A DNA stretch of 10,677 nt, taken from contig JAVXAG010000065.1 of the NCBI GenBank assembly GCA_036660615.1, forward strand, positions 1-10,677. Reading direction: 5' to 3'. Of this stretch, positions 5,794 through 10,677 are shown piece by piece. The notes under the pieces were generated by a model, which made no database searches, had not been told where the DNA came from, and was given only the letters and a program-made list of their open reading frames with translations. Made by a program: the position numbers and the translations under genes. Each line of letters opens with the position of its first letter. The stretch's first letter is position 1. The DNA comes from JAVXAG01 sp036660615. GTDB taxonomy: Bacteria > Bacillota > Clostridia > Peptostreptococcales > Anaerovoracaceae.

Positions 5794-6684
5794 ATGCATA
5801 TTGAAGATTTCTTGAATTATTTAATAATGGAGAAAAAGACAGCTCCAAATACGGTTACAGCATACAAGAGGGATGTTGTAGCTTTTGAGTTATTCTTAAA
5901 AGAACGTGGCAATGATAATATGGAGCAAATCACAAATTCAGATGTTGTGGCTTATTTATTGCAATTAAAAAACTTTGGCAAATCAAAATCAACTGTCAAT
6001 CGTAAACTTGCATCTATTCGTGCATATTATAGTTTTTTGCAAAAGGAGAGGATTATTGTTGACAATCCAACAAATGATATTAAATCTCCTAAAATAGAAA
6101 GAAAAGAACTTGAGTATTTGACAATTGAAGAGGTGGACAAACTTTTGTCTATGCCTGACGATACTATAAAAGGTATAAGAGACAAGGCATTGTTGGAAGT
6201 CTTATATGCAACGGGTATAAGAGTAACGGAAATTGTTGAAACAAAATTAAAAGACATAAATGTCAGAATGGGATTTGTAACTTGCAACAGTGATCATGGG
6301 AAAGCAAGGATTGTTCCAATGGGTGGCTTTGCAAAAAAAGCCTTAGAAAATTATATATTTAATAGTAGGGATACTTTAATGAAAGGCAAAGAATGTAATA
6401 ACCCAAATATTGCATTGTTTGTAAATTATATGGGAGAACCTTTTACTAGACAAGGTCTGTGGAAAATCTTGAAAAGTTATGGAAAGGCTGCAGGATTAGA
6501 ACATAAAATAACGCCTCAAATACTTAGAAACTCATTCGCAGTACATATGATACAAAATGGGGCTGATCTAAAATCACTACAAGAACTTCTTGGACATGAG
6601 GATATTTCAGCAACGCAAATATATTTATCAGTTACAAAAAACAGGATAAAAGATGTTTATGACAAAACCCATCCGAGAGCATAA
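5794..6684 (+). CDS. xerD: XerD-like site-specific tyrosine recombinase
   Basis: A 296-residue tyrosine recombinase, the size of XerC/XerD proteins, which act at dif sites to resolve chromosome dimers. The N-terminal SAM-like DNA-binding domain (about 1-90) has the typical FLNYLIMEKKTAPNTVTAYK opening. The catalytic domain (about 107-290) shows R143 (ATGIRVTE), K170 (SDHGKAR), R245 (ILRNSFAVHM), H268 (LLGHED) and the nucleophile Y277 (SATQIYLSV). The usual HxxR histidine is Q242 (TPQILR), and the next motif is LRNSF rather than LRHSF. Placement beside spoIIM and nudF matches the chromosomal xerD (ripX) locus of Bacillus, which favours a housekeeping XerD over a phage integrase. The ribosome binding site is modest (GTGGAAG). 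A strong terminator follows. Confidence 0.85.
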   Translation: MHIEDFLNYLIMEKKTAPNTVTAYKRDVVAFELFLKERGNDNMEQITNSDVVAYLLQLKNFGKSKSTVNRKLASIRAYYSFLQKERIIVDNPTNDIKSPKIERKELEYLTIEEVDKLLSMPDDTIKGIRDKALLEVLYATGIRVTEIVETKLKDINVRMGFVTCNSDHGKARIVPMGGFAKKALENYIFNSRDTLMKGKECNNPNIALFVNYMGEPFTRQGLWKILKSYGKAAGLEHKITPQILRNSFAVHMIQNGADLKSLQELLGHEDISATQIYLSVTKNRIKDVYDKTHPRA

Positions 6685-6689
6685 TTATT

Positions 6690-6769
6690 TAGGGTGGTAA
6701 TACAATGTGTCCGCAACGGATAATGACGGATTGTAATTCTGCTGGCAGCCAAACTGCCAGTATTTTTTT
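6690..6769 (+). ncRNA. Candidate structured small RNA between xerD and rplS
   Basis: The stretch starting AGGGTGGTAATACAATG folds into nested stems: TACAAT (6702-6707) with ATTGTA (6730-6735), and inside it TCCG-CAA-CGGA. A strong intrinsic terminator then ends it at about 6769. A weak promoter (ATGACA, 17 bp, TAATTA at 6682-6687; or a CATAATTA box resembling a forespore sigma -10) overlaps the end of xerD. No forward ORF with a ribosome binding site fits. It may equally be just the xerD 3' UTR. A sporulation RNA of the CsfG type is a thought I cannot verify. Confidence 0.35.
6742..6769 (+). terminator. Intrinsic terminator downstream of xerD
   Basis: CTGGCAG (6742-6748) pairs perfectly with CTGCCAG (6754-6760) around loop CCAAA, followed by TATTTTTTT. 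Confidence 0.88.
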
Positions 6770-6828
6770 CGGGCTTGATTACAGCCAAAACTGATAAAGC
6801 CAATTTTGTAACAACTCCCAGCAGCCCG
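6770..6828 (+). other. Second foldable stretch upstream of the rplS promoter
   Basis: CGGGCT (6770-6775) pairs with AGCCCG (6823-6828). Inside it TTACA (6779-6783) pairs with TGTAA (6807-6811), and AAAA with TTTT further in. It repeats the phrase AGCCAAAACTG seen as AGCCAAACTG in the preceding terminator. No terminator U-tract follows on either strand. Its role is unknown. The remainder to 6896 shows nothing I recognise. Confidence 0.3.
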
Positions 6829-6896
6829 TGAAATATTATTGTGTCAATCACTTTTGAAAATGTCCGGAAAAAAACTACCAAAAGCCCAGAAAATGC

Positions 6897-6925
6897 TTGC
6901 AACTTGTCTTGATTTGTGCTATACT
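6897..6925 (+). promoter_or_regulatory. Strong sigma-A promoter for rplS
   Basis: TTGCAA (6897-6902), a 17-bp spacer and TATACT (6920-6925), with TGC directly before the -10 (extended -10). Predicted start is near 6932, leaving a leader of about 68 nt. Confidence 0.8.
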
Positions 6926-6937
6926 ATTTTCGTTATA

Positions 6938-6982
6938 TCGGGCGGTCCGCTGAGTATGAAAAATGCCATGAACGTCTTGGAG
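6938..6982 (+). promoter_or_regulatory. L19 leader-like regulatory RNA element
   Basis: The rplS leader carries GGGCGGTCCGCTGAG (6940-6954) and CATGAACGTC (6968-6977), with a GCGGTCCGC palindrome and a GGC/GCC pairing (6941-6943 with 6965-6967). I recall these phrases as characteristic of the Firmicutes L19 leader family (Rfam L19_leader), proposed to let ribosomal protein L19 repress its own synthesis. The location directly before rplS fits. The assignment rests on memory of the motif. Confidence 0.6.
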
Positions 6983-6999
6983 GGAAGGAGGAAATGACA

Positions 7000-7341
7000 A
7001 TGAATGTATTAGATTCAATTGCACAAGAATATGTGAAAAAAGAAATCCCTGCTTTTAATGTTGGAGACACTGTAAAGGTACACATTAAAATTAAAGAAGG
7101 AACCAGAGAAAGAATCCAGATATTTGAAGGATTTGTTCTTAAAAAACAAAATGGTGGAGTTGCAGAAATGTTTACGGTTAGAAGAATTGCTTCTGGCGTA
7201 GGTGTTGAAAAGAGCTTTCCATTAAACTCACCTAAAATCGACAAAATCGAAGTAATTAGAAAAGGTGATGTTAGAAGAGCAAAACTACATTATATGCGTG
7301 GTAGGACTGGTAAAGCTGCAAAAATTAAAGTAGCAGAATAA
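7000..7341 (+). CDS. rplS: 50S ribosomal protein L19
   Basis: A 113-residue bL19, close to the usual 115. Characteristic segments are IPAFNVGDTVKVHIKIKEG (about 18-36), RIQIFEGFVLKKQNGG (40-55), TVRRIASGVGVEKSFPLNSP (60-79) and RRAKLHYMRGRTGKAAKIKV near the end. L19 lies at the 30S-50S interface of the ribosome. Of the two close ATG codons (6994 and 7000), the second is chosen: AAGGAGG lies 8 nt before it but only 2 nt before the first. The gene has its own strong promoter and an L19-leader-like 5' UTR, and a strong terminator follows, so most transcripts are likely monocistronic with some read-through into rbgA. Confidence 0.96.
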   Translation: MNVLDSIAQEYVKKEIPAFNVGDTVKVHIKIKEGTRERIQIFEGFVLKKQNGGVAEMFTVRRIASGVGVEKSFPLNSPKIDKIEVIRKGDVRRAKLHYMRGRTGKAAKIKVAE

Positions 7342-7349
7342 GCATGTGA

Positions 7350-7400
7350 GGGGCTGTTGCAGTAACGAATGAATAATTCGGTACCGCGAGGCTCCTTTTT
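7350..7400 (+). terminator. Long-stem intrinsic terminator between rplS and rbgA
   Basis: GGGGCT (7350-7355) pairs with GGCTCC near 7390-7395. The helix continues through GC, GTA/TAC and CGAAT/ATTCG with a few mismatches to a short loop near 7372, then TTTTT. It would limit read-through from the L19 transcript into rbgA-rnhB-fhs. Confidence 0.82.
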
Positions 7401-7438
7401 GTTAGTAAAGCGATATAGAGGAGAAGAAAGGAGCAGGC

Positions 7439-8275
7439 ATGATAGAAAATATTAACTGGTATCCAGGTCATATGAAAAAGACCAGAGAGCTAATACAAGA
7501 GAATCTAAAGATGGTCGATCTGGTTATAGAAGTAATAGATGCTAGAATACCAATTTCCAGTAGAAATCCAATTATTGATGATATAATAAAAGATAAAAAA
7601 AGAGTTATTATACTAAATAAGAGCGACCTTTCTGATAGTAATTCTAATGCTATTTGGGCAGATTATTTTAAACAACAGGGTAATATAGTTTTGGCTATGA
7701 ACTGTATGGCAGGAGGCGGAGTTACACAACTTTATAAGCTTTTGAACAAGCTAAAAACAGAAAAAAACGAGGGGCAACTTAGACAAAAACCCTTGAGAAT
7801 GATGATAGTGGGAGTTCCCAATGTTGGGAAGTCTTCATTAATAAATCGAATGACAGGAAAAAGAAGCACAAAGACTGGAGATAAACCGGGAGTTACAAAG
7901 GGCAAACAATGGCTTACTTTGGAGAATAACATGCAACTTTTGGATACACCAGGAATTCTTTGGCCTAAGTTCGAAGATCCCAAAGCAGGACTTGATTTGG
8001 CCTTTTGCGGTTCAATAAAAGATGAAATATTGGATATTGCAACCTTGGCACTTGAACTAGTTACAGTATTGCAGAGGGAATACCCTAAATTGTTACTGGA
8101 GAGATATAAAATAGATCAAATCTCGGAAACACCACTGGAAACTATGGAAGCTATAGCTTTAAAAAGAGGATTTATTTTGCCTGGTAAAAAAATTGACTAT
8201 GAGAGATGCGGAAAAGCTTTGTTGGATGAGTTCAGAAGCGGCAAAATTGGTAAAATAACTTTAGAAAAACTGTAG
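7439..8275 (+). CDS. rbgA: Ribosome biogenesis GTPase RbgA (YlqF)
   Basis: A 278-residue circularly permuted GTPase needed for late assembly of the 50S subunit. The permuted motif order is clear: G4 NKSD (60-63) comes before G1 GVPNVGKS (125-132), G2 around T153 (KPGVTKGKQ) and G3 DTPG (169-172). The N-terminal INWYPGHMKKTRE carries the conserved YPGHM segment, whose histidine (H11 here) corresponds to the proposed catalytic His of Bacillus RbgA. The C-terminal helical domain (about 190-278) is the ribosome-binding part. AAAGGAG lies 5 nt before the ATG. It follows rplS, as in Bacillus (rplS-ylqF-rnhB), across a terminator and a 38-bp gap without a clear promoter. Confidence 0.95.
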   Translation: MIENINWYPGHMKKTRELIQENLKMVDLVIEVIDARIPISSRNPIIDDIIKDKKRVIILNKSDLSDSNSNAIWADYFKQQGNIVLAMNCMAGGGVTQLYKLLNKLKTEKNEGQLRQKPLRMMIVGVPNVGKSSLINRMTGKRSTKTGDKPGVTKGKQWLTLENNMQLLDTPGILWPKFEDPKAGLDLAFCGSIKDEILDIATLALELVTVLQREYPKLLLERYKIDQISETPLETMEAIALKRGFILPGKKIDYERCGKALLDEFRSGKIGKITLEKL

Positions 8276-8314
8276 AAAATCCCAGTAAAACGTGAGAGTA
8301 TGAGTAGGTGCTTT

Positions 8315-8983
8315 ATGAAAAAAGAAGAAAGAGAATCGCTTTTGAAAATAAAGCTTGAAGAGATGAAAACATATGAAAGACCATTATATTTAGATGGTCT
8401 ACATTATATTGCTGGAGTCGACGAGGTCGGTAGGGGACCTTTGGCAGGGCCAGTAGTGGCAGCGGCTGTAGTTTTACCGGAGGACTTTGATATTCTAGGT
8501 ATAGATGATTCAAAGAAGCTTTCGGAGAAAAAGAGACAGCAGCTTTATGTGGATATAGTAGACAATGCAATTGCATATGGTATTGGACAAGTGGATAATC
8601 AGATCATTGACCAGATAAACATTTTGGAGGCTACAAAAGTTGCTATGACAATGGCAATAGATGAGGCAAACAGAATGCTTATGGAAAAGAATGGCAGTCA
8701 AATCCAACATATTTTATTTGACGCAATTACTATTAAGACTATAAAAACACCACAAACGTCAATAATAAAAGGTGATGCAAAGAGTGTATCAATTGCTGCG
8801 GCATCTATACTTGCCAAAGTAACCAGAGATACATATATGGTAGAATTGCATAAGGATTACCCTTTTTATTCCTTTGATAGCAACAAAGGCTATGGGACAA
8901 AACTTCACTATGAGGGAATCAAAGAACATGGAATTACACCACTTCACCGAAAAACATTTTTAAGAAACTTAGATGAAAAATGA
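8315..8983 (+). CDS. rnhB: Ribonuclease HII
   Basis: A 222-residue RNase HII, which removes ribonucleotides and RNA primers from RNA-DNA hybrids. It shows the type 2 signature AGVDEVGRGPLAGPVVAAAVV, with the DE catalytic pair (D36, E37), the later acidic residue in LFDA (D136), the KGDAKS loop (152-157) and the fourth acidic residue in AKVTRD (D172). The C-terminal GYGTKLHYEGIKEHGITPLH segment is typical. I chose the ATG at 8315, which has AGGTG 4 nt upstream; an in-frame ATG at 8300 would add five residues but has a poor ribosome binding site. It follows rbgA by about 40 bp and ends 17 bp before fhs, so the three are likely co-transcribed. Confidence 0.94.
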   Translation: MKKEERESLLKIKLEEMKTYERPLYLDGLHYIAGVDEVGRGPLAGPVVAAAVVLPEDFDILGIDDSKKLSEKKRQQLYVDIVDNAIAYGIGQVDNQIIDQINILEATKVAMTMAIDEANRMLMEKNGSQIQHILFDAITIKTIKTPQTSIIKGDAKSVSIAAASILAKVTRDTYMVELHKDYPFYSFDSNKGYGTKLHYEGIKEHGITPLHRKTFLRNLDEK

Positions 8984-9000
8984 TGAAAAGGAGAATTGAA

Positions 9001-10677
9001 ATGGAATTAAAAACTGACATCCAAATTGCTCAAGAAACAGAGATGGCAAATATTAGAGAGATTGCTGATAAGGCTGGTATAGAAGAAAAGTATGTTGAAC
9101 AATATGGTAATTACAAAGCAAAGATTGATTATAATATTCTAAAAGACAGGGCAGAAACTCCTGATGGAAAATTGATTCTAGTTACTGCAATTTCCCCTAC
9201 ACCTGCCGGTGAAGGAAAAACAACTACTTCTGTAGGTTTGGCAGATGCATTACATTACTTGAATAAAAAAGTATTTGCAGCATTGAGAGAGCCATCACTT
9301 GGGCCAGTATTTGGTGTAAAAGGTGGAGCAGCCGGAGGCGGATATGCACAGGTAGTACCAATGGAAGATATTAATCTTCACTTTACAGGGGATTTCCATG
9401 CTATCGGCGCAGCAAACAATTTAATCGCTGCAATGTTGGATAACCATATTCAACAAGGAAATGAACTTGGTATCGATGTAAGAAAGATAACTTGGAAAAG
9501 AGCTGTGGACATGAATGACAGACAGCTAAGACATATAATAGATGGTCTTGGTGGAAAACCTAGTGGTGTTCCTAGAGAAGATGGCTTTGAAATTACTGTT
9601 GCAAGTGAAATAATGGCCATTCTTTGTTTATCAAAAGATATAGATGACCTAAAAGCCAGAGTGGCAAGATGTATAGTTGGATATACTTTTGACGACAAGC
9701 CAGTTACTGTTGGACAGCTAAAGGCTCAGGGTGCAGTGGCAGCATTGCTAAAAGATGCCTTAAAGCCAAATCTTGTACAGACACTTGAGCATACACCTGC
9801 ATTTATCCATTGCGGGCCTTTCGCAAATATCGCTCATGGTTGCAATTCAATAATGGCTACTAAGATGGCGTTAAAATTAGCCGACTATGTAGTTACTGAA
9901 GCAGGTTTTGCTGCTGACCTTGGTGCAGAAAAATTCGTTGACATAAAATGCCGTAAAGCAGGGCTTACTCCATCAGCTGTAGTTATTGTAGCTACTGTAA
10001 GAGCATTAAAATATCATGGAGGAGTTTTAAAAGCAGATCTAAATAATGAAAATTTGACTGCATTAGAAGCTGGGCTTCCTAACTTATTGCAGCATGTTGA
10101 GAATGTTACAAAGAACTTTGGACTTCCTGCTGTTGTTGCCATAAACGAATTCCCAACGGACACAAAAGCTGAGTTGGATTTGGTAGAAGAAAAATGCAAA
10201 GAGCTGGGTGTTAACGTAGTTCTAAGTCAAGTTTGGGGCAAAGGTGGAGTAGGCGGAGTTGCTCTTGCTGAAGAGGTTCTTAGACTTTGTGAAACCAAGA
10301 ATGACTTTAAGTTTGTATATCCTCTTGATATGCCAATCAAAGAAAAAATCGAGGCAATTGCCACAAAGATATACAGGGCAGGAGCAGTAGTTTATGATGC
10401 AAATGCAAAGAAACAACTAAAACAACTTGAAGATTTGGGATTTGGAGATTTGCCAATTTGTATGGCAAAGACTCAATTCAGCTTTTCTGACAATCCGTTA
10501 CTGTTGGGCGCACCTAGAGATTTTGAAATAACAATTTCTGATCTAAAAGTAGATGCCGGTGCTGGATTTATCGTAGCAAAGACAGGAAATATTATGACTA
10601 TGCCTGGGCTTCCAAAAGTTCCAGCTGCAGAAAGAATTGATGTTGACAATTTCGGGAAAATATCCGGATTGTTCTAA
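9001..10677 (+). CDS. fhs: Formate--tetrahydrofolate ligase
   Basis: A complete 558-residue ligase, whose stop codon is the last codon of the window. It makes 10-formyl-tetrahydrofolate from formate, tetrahydrofolate and ATP, supplying one-carbon units for purines and, in acetogens, the methyl branch of the Wood-Ljungdahl pathway. Visible features are the P-loop TPAGEGKTTTSVGL (67-80), EPSLGPVFGVKGGAAGGGYA (97-116), the first PROSITE-type region VVPMEDINLHFTGD (118-131), IHCGPFANIAHGCNS, VATVRALKYHGG and GKGGVGGVALAEEV. Length matches the usual 556-560. ATG 9001 is chosen because AAAGGAG (8987-8993) lies 7 nt before it; the frame is open to an ATG at 8980, which overlaps the rnhB stop. Linkage to rnhB is probably only operon-level. 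Confidence 0.97.
   Translation: MELKTDIQIAQETEMANIREIADKAGIEEKYVEQYGNYKAKIDYNILKDRAETPDGKLILVTAISPTPAGEGKTTTSVGLADALHYLNKKVFAALREPSLGPVFGVKGGAAGGGYAQVVPMEDINLHFTGDFHAIGAANNLIAAMLDNHIQQGNELGIDVRKITWKRAVDMNDRQLRHIIDGLGGKPSGVPREDGFEITVASEIMAILCLSKDIDDLKARVARCIVGYTFDDKPVTVGQLKAQGAVAALLKDALKPNLVQTLEHTPAFIHCGPFANIAHGCNSIMATKMALKLADYVVTEAGFAADLGAEKFVDIKCRKAGLTPSAVVIVATVRALKYHGGVLKADLNNENLTALEAGLPNLLQHVENVTKNFGLPAVVAINEFPTDTKAELDLVEEKCKELGVNVVLSQVWGKGGVGGVALAEEVLRLCETKNDFKFVYPLDMPIKEKIEAIATKIYRAGAVVYDANAKKQLKQLEDLGFGDLPICMAKTQFSFSDNPLLLGAPRDFEITISDLKVDAGAGFIVAKTGNIMTMPGLPKVPAAERIDVDNFGKISGLF

Noticed and set aside
6691..6704. AGGGTGGTAATACA resembles the T-box antiterminator motif
   Set aside because: The ACCGCG part is missing, upstream DNA is xerD coding sequence with no specifier stem, and no aminoacyl-tRNA or amino acid gene follows.
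6657..6902. Reverse-strand ORF of 81 codons across the xerD-rplS spacer
   Set aside because: It starts without a ribosome binding site, crosses a forward terminator hairpin, and ends inside xerD; best explained as a shadow of structured non-coding sequence.
7380..7400. GGTACCGCG before a T-run after rplS looks like a T-box end
   Set aside because: It is one arm of the long rplS terminator hairpin; there is no room for a T-box leader between rplS and rbgA.

Overview
This window looks like part of the chromosome of a low-GC, anaerobic, endospore-forming Gram-positive bacterium of the class Clostridia. The base composition is AT-rich and ribosome binding sites are strong (AAGGAGG-like). Two sporulation genes (spoVS, spoIIM) sit beside an ATP-dependent formate-tetrahydrofolate ligase gene that is typical of acetogenic and amino-acid-fermenting anaerobes. 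I cannot name the species from the sequence.

Layout. Positions 1-546 hold no convincing gene. They contain two inverted 38-bp palindromic units about 170 bp apart, smaller palindromes between them, and a near-consensus Fur-type box. A reverse-strand gene for a PocR-domain AraC-family regulator follows (547-1806), with its own extended -10 promoter. After a 271-bp spacer with a large imperfect hairpin comes a reverse-strand gene for a YprB-like RNase H-fold exonuclease (2078-3091). That gene is preceded by a very strong promoter, a short leader with three CCCCT motifs, and a 15-bp-stem intrinsic terminator. The leader may therefore be a small RNA of about 90 nt or an attenuator. spoVS is divergent from it (3403-3663), followed by a terminator.

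Next is proC (pyrroline-5-carboxylate reductase) with a nudF-type Nudix hydrolase gene 3 bp behind it. spoIIM lies on the opposite strand, converging on the Nudix gene and overlapping its 3' end by 47 bp. Divergent from spoIIM is a xerD-like tyrosine recombinase gene, in which the usual catalytic HxxR histidine is glutamine. proC/proI, nudF, spoIIM and xerD are also near neighbours in Bacillus, so this looks like an old syntenic block with spoIIM flipped.

Between xerD and rplS (6685-6999) are a strong intrinsic terminator preceded by structured sequence (a possible small RNA), a second structured stretch, the rplS promoter and an L19-leader-like element. Then come rplS, a strong terminator, rbgA (50S assembly GTPase), rnhB (RNase HII) and fhs, which ends exactly at the window edge. 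rplS-rbgA-rnhB is a classic Firmicutes ribosome/RNA-maintenance cluster, here with its own promoter and without trmD upstream.

Most of the window is ordinary housekeeping and sporulation sequence. The least explained parts are the C-rich-loop leader RNA at 3117-3208, the structured xerD-rplS spacer, the inverted repeat element near the left edge, and the His-to-Gln change in the recombinase active site.
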